Assembly: GCA_030068525.1 (NCBI GenBank)
Contig: JASJOS010000005.1
Span: forward strand, 577,137 to 641,136
Length of the DNA: 64,000 nt
Direction: 5' to 3'
Source of the DNA: Xanthocytophaga flava
Lineage (GTDB): Bacteria > Bacteroidota > Bacteroidia > Cytophagales > 172606-1
Position 1 is the first letter of the stretch. Every line of letters begins with the position of its first letter. Positions 26,490-34,381 of the stretch are shown here, one piece after another. The notes below the pieces were generated by a model. It did not search any database and was not told where the DNA came from. It saw only the letters and a program-made list of their open reading frames with translations. A program made the position numbers and the translations under genes.

Positions 26490-27530
26490 TTATTTCTTAA
26501 CCAGTTTGTAGAGATCATCAAAAGATAACATCCGGTCGTCTATATAATATTCTGCTGCTGGTTTGCCAAATCGAAGATCATGGTATCTCACTCCCCAGCG
26601 TTTCATCTGCTCACGGGTGGTTTCTGACCAGTCGATTCCAGTTTTGGTACCACGTGCTGTAAATAATATAATCTCGTGTCCAGCATCATAAAGTGCATTT
26701 ACGGCAGCAACCATCATTGGGTTACAGTCGGCCTTTGTATAATCATTGTCAGGTGTAAGAGTAGCAATCACACCATCAATATCAAAACAGAAAGACTTAA
26801 CTTTTTTAGTGTGGCCAGATGGCACATCATTAGCTACAGAGTTAAGACGCGCAGATACTTCACTAAGCTGACTTTCATAATCAATATCAAAGATTTCCTG
26901 CATGATATACCCCTGTATACGATCACCTGTCATGGAATTCTTTTCCAGTAATGTACTGGTGCGTACAATATCAATGGAGGCATTTTGCAGATAAGTTTTA
27001 GGTAGTATCTGCCGGGGTTGGTTATAGGCTTCCCGTATATCTGTTTTAATGACAGGGCTTAGTTTACCTGCCTCATCCTGAAACCACATTTTGTAAGGTG
27101 TTTCAGGGCTTTCTACTACAGAGCGAACAGAATCCAAGGTATTATCAGACAGGATTATATCAATCATGGTATCAATGTCTGCAGGGTTACGAACCGGATG
27201 GGTAGGCCGTAAATGAACACAGATATCCGGAATATAATTTTCGTTTTCCTTTAACCAATGTAATGTATGCTGAAATACTTCCAGATCAGTTGAGTGATCC
27301 TGAGAGATAGTATCGGGCCGCAGGAATGGGACTTCTGCCCCAAATTGCTTTGCGATGCCAGCGTAGAGTTCACTATCAGTGCTGACAATCACACGATCTA
27401 TTTTCTTTGAAGCTAAGGCATGTTCTATGGAATAGGCCAGCATAGGCTTGCCTGCAATAGAACGGATATTTTTATGAGGGATAGACTTAGAGCCTTGACG
27501 AGCTGGTATAATGGCTAAAACAGTTGGCAC
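26490..27530 (-). CDS. CMP-nonulosonate cytidylyltransferase fused to a HAD phosphatase
   Basis: The 346-residue product has a NeuA/KdsB-type domain at 1-230: IPARQGSKSIPHKNIR, then KPMLAYSIEHALAS, VSTDSELYA, and HLRPTHPVRNP. It activates the nine-carbon acid with CTP. From 244 a HAD domain of the EcbF/BcbF capsule-phosphatase kind follows, with nucleophile D250/D252 in FCFDIDGVIATL, FTARG, K323 in RFGKPAAEYYIDDR. The HAD part may remove the 9-phosphate made when the synthase uses a 6-phosphohexose. Together with the NeuB-cupin gene it forms a two-gene CMP-nonulosonate unit. Confidence 0.85.
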   Translation of the reverse strand: MPTVLAIIPARQGSKSIPHKNIRSIAGKPMLAYSIEHALASKKIDRVIVSTDSELYAGIAKQFGAEVPFLRPDTISQDHSTDLEVFQHTLHWLKENENYIPDICVHLRPTHPVRNPADIDTMIDIILSDNTLDSVRSVVESPETPYKMWFQDEAGKLSPVIKTDIREAYNQPRQILPKTYLQNASIDIVRTSTLLEKNSMTGDRIQGYIMQEIFDIDYESQLSEVSARLNSVANDVPSGHTKKVKSFCFDIDGVIATLTPDNDYTKADCNPMMVAAVNALYDAGHEIILFTARGTKTGIDWSETTREQMKRWGVRYHDLRFGKPAAEYYIDDRMLSFDDLYKLVKK

Positions 27531-27581
27531 AATAGTGTGATTTTCGCTGAAACAGGATTTTACTGGCCAAAGTTAAAAAGA

Positions 27582-27623
27582 AAAACGTAGAAGCATAGTA
27601 CTACGACTACACTTCTACGTTTT
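27582..27623 (-). terminator. Terminator of the 1458-residue T9SS protein gene
   Basis: A 12-bp perfect stem AAAACGTAGAAG (27582-27593) with CTTCTACGTTTT (27612-27623), A/T runs on both sides, 25 bases past the stop at 27648. Confidence 0.8.
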
Positions 27624-27647
27624 CAAAAGTTTCGGTTCTTTAAAGAA

Positions 27648-30600
27648 CTAGTATTGTTTCACTACCTTAATAGTCTCTTTTACTCCTGTCTGATCTGCGA
27701 TACGAATCAGATAAAGTCCTTGAGAAGATCTCTTACCCAGCACTACCGTATTTCCACCTGTAGCCTGTGTTTGATCTACTACTTTACCCGTTTGGTCTAC
27801 CAGACTAACAGTCACTGCTGCATACTGTGCTTTCAATGTCACAGAAACAGTGCTGTTAAATGGATTAGGATAAGCTACAGACTGACTTTCTTCATCTCCT
27901 GATAAACTAGTAGTTGCAGCGGCAACTCTTCCAGCAGGAGCTGTTGTTGTTTTAAAGGTAGTCGTAGCAGACCATGCAGACCAATTAGTTGGTCCTACAG
28001 GATCATTAGATGCCTGAGAACGTACTCTTATGTAATAAGTAGTATTGTAATTAAGAGCAGGAGTAAGGTCAACAATTGGTAGAGTAGCTGGAATACGATC
28101 AACAACTACATTTGAAAATGCTGCATCTGTTGCAATCTGCATCTGATAAGATGTTACGTTAAATATGTTCGCAGGTGATGTTGCAAAGTAAATGGTAGGC
28201 TTTACAGACATATTTGTCAGTGAACCAACCATTGAGATTGTATTTGTACGAGTAAATGAAGCAACTGTGAATGTTGTTGTTGCACCCCAATAACCTGTTT
28301 GCAGATACGTTCCGCTTGAATTAGTACGAACATTTTTCACACGAACATAGTACGTCTTTCCAGGAGTTAGATAACGAACATAGTCATAGACACCATACGT
28401 TGAGTAAGCCTGGAAATTATCATTAACAGTTTCTGTTGGAATAGTAACAAGCGAACTTCCCACCCACTTTCTATAGTAGTATCTTTCATAAGCAATGCCT
28501 GTACCTGCAGGATCTGAAGAAATTGGACTATAAGGCCCTGATACATCAACAAGGTTTGTAAATGCTGCATCTGTTGCTATTTGAAAGAACATAGATGTTG
28601 CATTTTGCATATGGAAGCCTTGAAGTTTAGTAGAGTTGGCGCTCAGATTTCCTGTTGGTGTATAAATTGTGGTCGGATGCAATGAGTTATATACATGTTT
28701 AATGTTTGCCGCCGTTGTCCATGGACCTACAGACGGTGCAGATATTCTAACACGTATATAATACTTTCCTCCTGATATTAACTGTTGTGAATTCGGATTG
28801 AAGGCAAAAACATTACTTGCAGAAGTTGCTGTATAATGGATATTAGATACAAATGTTGAGTCTGTACTCAGTTGAATCTCATACTGAGTTGCTCCAGATA
28901 CTGCCAGTACCTGCAAAGTTTGATTCAAACTATTCAGATAGGTCTCACCACCTACTACATTAGATGTACTGGTAACAAGTTGTAGATAGGTTTCACTTGG
29001 ATTCACGGTTGTGAATGTGTAAATACCTGGAGCTGAATCTGCTCCATCATAATTACTGTAGTATCCTACTACTCCTCCATTCAGACTTACTTCTGTTGTA
29101 ACTCGAATTTTATACGTTGTTCCATAAGTCAATGTACCGCTTGGAATAACAATAGGCGCAGTTGCAGAATTAGCATAGTAATAACCAGGTCTGCTAGACC
29201 AATCTCCGCTTCCTCCAACAGGCACAATTTCGATAGAATAATTGGTAATTGCACCACAACTTCCTCCATATGTACCAAAAGTAATAGATGGAGTTAATGA
29301 TACTCCTGTAGCACCATTAGCAGGTACTGTTAGAGTTGGAGTCAGAGTTCCACCTACACCTGTTGTTGTAAAGTTAAATACTGTTGCAGATGCAGAGTTA
29401 GCAACAAAGCTACCTCCAGTACCAGTTCCTGCAGTCAAACGCATGTTATAGCTTTGATTTGCCTGAAGCTGTGTATTATTGAATGTAAAAGAGTAAGCTG
29501 TGCCCAAATCAGTACTATAGAAAGGAGCACTGTAAGAAGCATCAGAAGCTTTTTTATATTCCACCTGTATTGTAGAGGCAGACGGGTAACGAGCTACAGT
29601 CACTGTGAATCCACAAGGATCAAGGTTGGTTAATGACTCTGGATCTTCTATCTCAATACCTGGAGATGGAGCAACAGTAAAGACATTGGTATCGCTATAA
29701 GTACCATCTTGGGTATTATAGGTAACCCTTGCTCTGTAAGTTGCCCCTGCAGTTAAGAATGTAGGCACTGTCCAGCTATATGTAGGGCTATTAAATGTTT
29801 GCGTTGCTACAACTGTAGATCCACTTGTACCTGATAAAATAGTATAAGTTACTGAATTTAGTGTACATCCCGCAAAAGGAGACTGAATTCTAATTGTAGG
29901 TGTAAAGCTATTTACGGTAGCACCATCTGCAGGTGAAGTAATAACAGGTGTATTAGGTATGGCGCCTGATCTGTCCGCTCCAGTCAGAAGGGTAAAGTAA
30001 TTATAAGATATTAGATTATTACCTGCAGATCTGTCGGTAAGTTCTACAAGATATTGAACATTGTTGGCAAATGAAGCTCTTGGTACTGTTACATTAAATG
30101 CAGTAGTAGCAGCTGTACTATTGGCCAATGTATACGTCTGATTGAATATTGGAGAGTTAGGATCTCCACCATTAAGATATAATTTTACCTGAAGGCTACG
30201 AGCTGTAGGGTTGTTTGCATTTACATTTAAAATAACATTGCTACACAAATCTAGTGTAGAATTATCTGCTGGAGAGTTTAATACTGGTTGAGTATTATCT
30301 GAAGCAGCAGTTGTAAAGCTAATCAGTTTAGTGCCTACAGTTGTTGCACCTTGGAGGAAGCGTACTCTTACATAATACAGTGTACCATACTCTAACTCAG
30401 TTGGAGCCCAGCTGAAAGGACCATCATTGTTGTTATATACTTGCACCTGATAATTGGGAACAGTAAATCCTGTTTCTGTATCCAGTTCAATAATCGCAGA
30501 TGTTAAGTCTCCACAACCGGCATAGGCATTGACTGTGATGGTAGGAGTGGTAGTAACACCTGTAGATCCATCCACAGGAAATGTAATAACGGGTGTTGTT

Positions 30601-32024
30601 GATGTTGCTGCACCAGTCGTTACTTGAATAGTATTTGCATTGCCGTAATTAGTCCAGCTTCCATCTCCTACTAAATCAACTTGGTATCGAGCTTCTACAT
30701 CATAAGCAGTGCTGGCTGCTAAACTTCCACTAGCAGGAATTGTTACTGTATAAGGACCAAAGTTACTGGTAGAACCATCAACTGGAGTGTAGCTTGTTTG
30801 AGCACCAGAATAAGATCCCGCTGATGCTAACTTATAGCGTAATTGTAATCTATAGGCTTTGCCATTGGTTGGTGTAGGAGATACTGCGGCTACGGTTACA
30901 TTAAATCCACAAACAGACAAATTGGTTGCACCTGTAGTAGGAGCAGTTATTGTAGCCGTAACAGAAACTGTAGTAAATGTAGTGATACTAGAAGTGTATG
31001 TACCTGAGCCATTTGTAAACTGTACACGTATTTGATAACTGGTACCAAAGTCCAGCGCAGTAGTAGGAGTCCAACTAAAAGGGCCATTATTGCTACTGTA
31101 ACTTATTGTCTGGCTATCACTTCCTGTCCAATCTGCCGGAGATGCCACAGAACCCTTATCTACAATAATAGTTGCTGTCGTTAATGTACCACAACCTGTA
31201 TAAGCAGCAACATTGATTGTTGGATTTACAGAAACATTAGTTGCATTATTGGCAGGAGAACTGATTACAGGTGTGTTATTAATAGTTGGGCCGGTAGTAA
31301 ATGTCGATGTAGTTGTTGATCCGATCTGTGTATCAGAAGGATCAAAAGTGGATACTTCTATTGTATAGGAAGTATTTGGAGAAAGAGAGGCTAGAGGTAT
31401 AGCTGGAAGATTGTAATTTGTTCTCGCAGCCGTAGAGTTAGCGAAAGTTACATCTGTACCGTCCGTATTACTATCAACAAGAGGGCTACCTGGTGTTGCT
31501 GTAGGATATACTATATAACTCAATCTACGAGCACCCGTGTAATTGCCATTAACAGTAATAGTTAAATTCTGGCACAGAGCATATGTAGAACCATTTGTAG
31601 GTGAAACTATAAGTGGGTTGGTTTGTGCAGGTGCTACTGTATTTACAGTAATAACTGTATTTGCAGTATAGGCTGCATTTGTTGTAAGGCTGGTGGATAT
31701 TGTAATTCTGAAATTGCCTCCATCATACCAGATAGATGAAAGATCTATATTATTAAAGCTATATCCCTGTGATGCAGTTGTTCCAGTCGCGAAATTTACT
31801 GTATTTGTATATAAAATATTGCCGAGATCTGCAAGATCTTCTATATTTATTCTTACTCTACGAACATTTGCACGATTAGTTGTGCCCGAAACATTGAAAG
31901 GAACGTAAGGGTCCAGATTAGTATTATTTGCTGGGGTAGCAATAGTTGGCCCTTGCCCTAACACAGAAAAATCTGCGAGCAGCCCCCCCAAGACCATTAA
32001 GAGAAATAGTACACTTTTTTTCAT
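27648..32024 (-). CDS. Large T9SS-exported surface protein with Ig/FN3-like repeats
   Basis: The 1458-residue product has signal peptide MKKSVLFLLMVLGGLLADFS cut near VLGQ. Most of it is a tandem array of about a dozen beta-sandwich domains of about 105 residues. Many start with PVITSPADGAT-like phrases, and two alternating types are seen: one with NLDPCGFTVTVA-like text, the other with YAGCG and Y-x-VRVRF. Each type holds one conserved cysteine. The last 80 residues are a type A sorting domain (AYPNPFNSTVSVTLK ... GLYLIRIAD ... KVVKQY). It is likely carried over the outer membrane by T9SS and fixed to the surface or freed. No enzyme domain is seen, so adhesin or matrix protein is inferred. 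Confidence 0.85.
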   Translation of the reverse strand: MKKSVLFLLMVLGGLLADFSVLGQGPTIATPANNTNLDPYVPFNVSGTTNRANVRRVRINIEDLADLGNILYTNTVNFATGTTASQGYSFNNIDLSSIWYDGGNFRITISTSLTTNAAYTANTVITVNTVAPAQTNPLIVSPTNGSTYALCQNLTITVNGNYTGARRLSYIVYPTATPGSPLVDSNTDGTDVTFANSTAARTNYNLPAIPLASLSPNTSYTIEVSTFDPSDTQIGSTTTSTFTTGPTINNTPVISSPANNATNVSVNPTINVAAYTGCGTLTTATIIVDKGSVASPADWTGSDSQTISYSSNNGPFSWTPTTALDFGTSYQIRVQFTNGSGTYTSSITTFTTVSVTATITAPTTGATNLSVCGFNVTVAAVSPTPTNGKAYRLQLRYKLASAGSYSGAQTSYTPVDGSTSNFGPYTVTIPASGSLAASTAYDVEARYQVDLVGDGSWTNYGNANTIQVTTGAATSTTPVITFPVDGSTGVTTTPTITVNAYAGCGDLTSAIIELDTETGFTVPNYQVQVYNNNDGPFSWAPTELEYGTLYYVRVRFLQGATTVGTKLISFTTAASDNTQPVLNSPADNSTLDLCSNVILNVNANNPTARSLQVKLYLNGGDPNSPIFNQTYTLANSTAATTAFNVTVPRASFANNVQYLVELTDRSAGNNLISYNYFTLLTGADRSGAIPNTPVITSPADGATVNSFTPTIRIQSPFAGCTLNSVTYTILSGTSGSTVVATQTFNSPTYSWTVPTFLTAGATYRARVTYNTQDGTYSDTNVFTVAPSPGIEIEDPESLTNLDPCGFTVTVARYPSASTIQVEYKKASDASYSAPFYSTDLGTAYSFTFNNTQLQANQSYNMRLTAGTGTGGSFVANSASATVFNFTTTGVGGTLTPTLTVPANGATGVSLTPSITFGTYGGSCGAITNYSIEIVPVGGSGDWSSRPGYYYANSATAPIVIPSGTLTYGTTYKIRVTTEVSLNGGVVGYYSNYDGADSAPGIYTFTTVNPSETYLQLVTSTSNVVGGETYLNSLNQTLQVLAVSGATQYEIQLSTDSTFVSNIHYTATSASNVFAFNPNSQQLISGGKYYIRVRISAPSVGPWTTAANIKHVYNSLHPTTIYTPTGNLSANSTKLQGFHMQNATSMFFQIATDAAFTNLVDVSGPYSPISSDPAGTGIAYERYYYRKWVGSSLVTIPTETVNDNFQAYSTYGVYDYVRYLTPGKTYYVRVKNVRTNSSGTYLQTGYWGATTTFTVASFTRTNTISMVGSLTNMSVKPTIYFATSPANIFNVTSYQMQIATDAAFSNVVVDRIPATLPIVDLTPALNYNTTYYIRVRSQASNDPVGPTNWSAWSATTTFKTTTAPAGRVAAATTSLSGDEESQSVAYPNPFNSTVSVTLKAQYAAVTVSLVDQTGKVVDQTQATGGNTVVLGKRSSQGLYLIRIADQTGVKETIKVVKQY

Positions 32025-32143
32025 AAAATATTGATTATTGAGACTTTCTGACTTTATGTAAAATCTTTAAATTAATCCTTCCCACATAAGAAAAGGTAAG
32101 TCTGTATCACCTGATCTTTCGATAAGATTCTCTTATAGCAAAA

Positions 32144-32869
32144 TCAGGCAAACAGATTATACTTCAAAATACAATAAATGGCACGGAAACCATCTTTCCA
32201 GTTTATCTTCTTTCCTTCTGCATAAGTACGTCCATAATAAGATATACCTACTTCGTAAATGCGAACATTAGGGATACGAGCTACTTTTGCTGTTACTTCT
32301 GGTTCAAAACCAAACCGATTTTCTTTTAGCTTAATTGCCTGGATCATATCTGTACGAAAGAGTTTGTAGCATGTTTCCATATCAGTCAGGTTCAGGTTGG
32401 TAAACATATTGGATAGAAATGTCAGAAACTTATTACCAATAGTATGCCAGAAGAATAAAATACGGTGTGGGTTACCGCCCATAAAGCGTGAACCAAATAC
32501 TACATCTGCAAAACCTTCCAGGACAGGTTGTAACAAAATATTATATTCACGCGGATCATACTCTAAATCCGCATCCTGGATAATTACATATTCGCCGGTT
32601 GCTTTACTGATCCCTGTATGAAGGGCGGCTCCTTTGCCTTTATTTACTTCATGTTTAAAATAGGTAATAGGGAGATCTGTATTTTCTCGCTGATAATTCA
32701 GAATAGCCTCTTCTGTGTTGTCCTTTGAACAATCATTAATAATGATAACTTCTTTTTCAATGTTGTTGAGCAGTTGTACAGCTTTGATCTTATTTAAAAT
32801 GAAGTGAATGGTTCTACCTTCATTATATGCCGGAATAACAATAGAGAGTTTAGTAATGGTTGTTTGCAC
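32144..32869 (-). CDS. GT2 family glycosyltransferase (dolichol-phosphate mannosyltransferase-like)
   Basis: This GT-A enzyme likely moves a hexose to a polyprenyl phosphate at the inner membrane. The 241-residue product starts with [16 protein letters not shown], then [30 protein letters not shown] (the DxD) and GSRFMGGN, matching DPM1-like GT2 proteins without membrane helices. I place the start at GTG 32869; the frame reaches an ATG at 32944, but residues 1-25 of that form are unlike the family. No promoter box fits well. It is 120 bases upstream of the T9SS protein gene on the same strand. Confidence 0.85.
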   Translation of the reverse strand: MQTTITKLSIVIPAYNEGRTIHFILNKIKAVQLLNNIEKEVIIINDCSKDNTEEAILNYQRENTDLPITYFKHEVNKGKGAALHTGISKATGEYVIIQDADLEYDPREYNILLQPVLEGFADVVFGSRFMGGNPHRILFFWHTIGNKFLTFLSNMFTNLNLTDMETCYKLFRTDMIQAIKLKENRFGFEPEVTAKVARIPNVRIYEVGISYYGRTYAEGKKINWKDGFRAIYCILKYNLFA

Positions 32870-33439
32870 AGAAAGTAAGGTTTGATAGATCAAAATGATG
32901 CTATTTATAGCCAAATTATGTAAAAGTAAATAATACTTTTGCAATTCTAGTGCATATTCCGTAAAAAAAGAATCTCACAAAAACAATACTATTGTTTATT
33001 AGACTATTGTACAATGATATCTTTGTTCTATACAACCTTATTATTCACTTTCGTGCTTCCTTAAAATATGTTCTAAAAATGTGCCCTTCCTACTAAAGAT
33101 ATGTTTAGTTTCCAGTTTACTAATATACGATAGCAATAGACATTTAGATTTATCTGTAATAAATAATCAACTTGTTTTTAACTAAAATAAAGGCAATAGA
33201 TATGGAAAAATAATGAAGTACATATCTATGGTAAGACAATTCATATCAAACAAGCTACTATGTTCAGAATGGATTTTATTTTAGTAAGAATAATGAGATT
33301 TAGCAGAACTTTATTATATGCTTAGTGGTTGTTATAACAATTTTCAAGCATATCTCTGCTTACCAAACTTTTTATTCTACCACGCACTGCCTACCTTTGC
33401 TTTTTCGCTTATTTTGTTTTCATACTAATTCTCTTTTCA
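32870..33439. other. Divergent intergenic region before rlmB
   Basis: About 570 bases of A/T-rich DNA. I see no gene; only the promoter box for rlmB at 33392-33399. Confidence 0.55.
33369..33399 (+). promoter_or_regulatory. Bacteroidota promoter of rlmB
   Basis: TACCTTTG at 33392-33399 matches TAnnTTTG; TTTT at 33369-33372 stands at the -33 position with a 19-base spacer but lacks the G. It is 41 bases before the gene start. Confidence 0.5.
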
Positions 33440-34177
33440 TTGAGCAAAGATCTTGTTTTTGGCATTCGGGCTGTGATCGAAACCATCCGGGCTGGTAAAG
33501 AAATAGATAAATTATTGGTACAACGGGATCTGAGTACAGCCGGAAACCTGGCTGAATTACTACAGGCTGCACATGAGTTTACTGTTCCAATATCTCGAGT
33601 GCCTAAAGAGCGTTTAGACCGTGTTACCCGTAAAAACCATCAGGGTGTAATCGCATTTGTATCGGCTGTAAACTATGCCAAGCTCCACAATGTAATCAGT
33701 GATGTATATGAACGTGGTCTGGTGCCTTTGATTTTGATACTGGATCGGGTAACAGATGTTCGTAACTTTGGTGCTATAGCTCGTACTGCTGAGTGTGCGG
33801 GTGCGCATGCAATCGTCATTCCTGCCAAAGGAGCTGCCCAAATCAATGCAGACGCTGTGAAAACATCCTCAGGTGCACTGAATTTTATTCCGGTTTGTCG
33901 GGAGGAAAGTTTGGTACGTACTGTTTCTTTCCTGCAGGAGTCTGGATTGCAGGTGATAGGATGTACAGAGAAAGCGGAGAAACTATTATATGAATCAGAT
34001 CTTACTGTCCCTACTGCTATCATTATGGGCTCAGAAGAAGATGGCATTACCAATGAACTGATTCGTAAAGTAGACGCATTGGTCAAAATTCCAGAGGCTG
34101 GCCAGATTTCATCGCTGAATGTTTCTGTTGCCGCCGGAGTAATGATCTATGAAGCAATACGTCAACGATTAAGATAG
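33440..34177 (+). CDS. rlmB: 23S rRNA (guanosine-2'-O-)-methyltransferase, TrmH family
   Basis: RlmB methylates the 2'-O of G2251 (E. coli numbering) in the 23S rRNA P loop. The 245-residue product has a substrate-binding N-terminal domain (VFGIRAVIETIRAGKEIDK) and the knotted SPOUT domain with motif 1 NFGAIARTAECAGAHA, motif 2 IIMGSEEDGI and motif 3 LNVSVAAGVMIYE. The start is a TTG (33440); no in-frame ATG precedes the conserved SKDLVFGIRAV. TrmH relatives that modify tRNA or other rRNA sites look similar, so the exact target is inferred from the N-terminus and length. Confidence 0.88.
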   Translation: MSKDLVFGIRAVIETIRAGKEIDKLLVQRDLSTAGNLAELLQAAHEFTVPISRVPKERLDRVTRKNHQGVIAFVSAVNYAKLHNVISDVYERGLVPLILILDRVTDVRNFGAIARTAECAGAHAIVIPAKGAAQINADAVKTSSGALNFIPVCREESLVRTVSFLQESGLQVIGCTEKAEKLLYESDLTVPTAIIMGSEEDGITNELIRKVDALVKIPEAGQISSLNVSVAAGVMIYEAIRQRLR

Positions 34178-34324
34178 AAATTAGATTAGACTAAAGACTT
34201 TAGTCATCTCAAATATAAGTAAGAGGCAGTAATGACTCCCTTTGGAAGATTTCCCTTGTGCATAATTCAGTGCAAGAGATTTTTTGACTGAGGCAAAGCA
34301 GTTGGCTCCTTAAATAAAAAGTTT

Positions 34325-34368
34325 GCGTTGAACTCACGGCAGATTTTGTTTTGCCGTGAGTTCAACGC
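34325..34368 (-). terminator. Long perfect hairpin after the ABC permease gene
   Basis: A 17-bp perfect stem (34325-34341 with 34352-34368, core TTGAACTCACGGCA/TGCCGTGAGTTCAA) and ten-base loop, 14 bases past the stop at 34382. On the minus strand it is followed by an A/T tract with TTTTTA. Confidence 0.8.
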
Positions 34369-34381
34369 ATTATCATTTATT

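Noticed and set aside
33673..34086. A 137-codon frame antisense to rlmB
   Set aside because: It is fully inside rlmB on the other strand, with serine/threonine-rich sequence typical of a shadow; rlmB has all family motifs.
34189..34205. Palindrome GACTAAAG-A-CTTTAGTC after rlmB as a terminator
   Set aside because: The loop is too short and there is no T run; it may be a chance palindrome.
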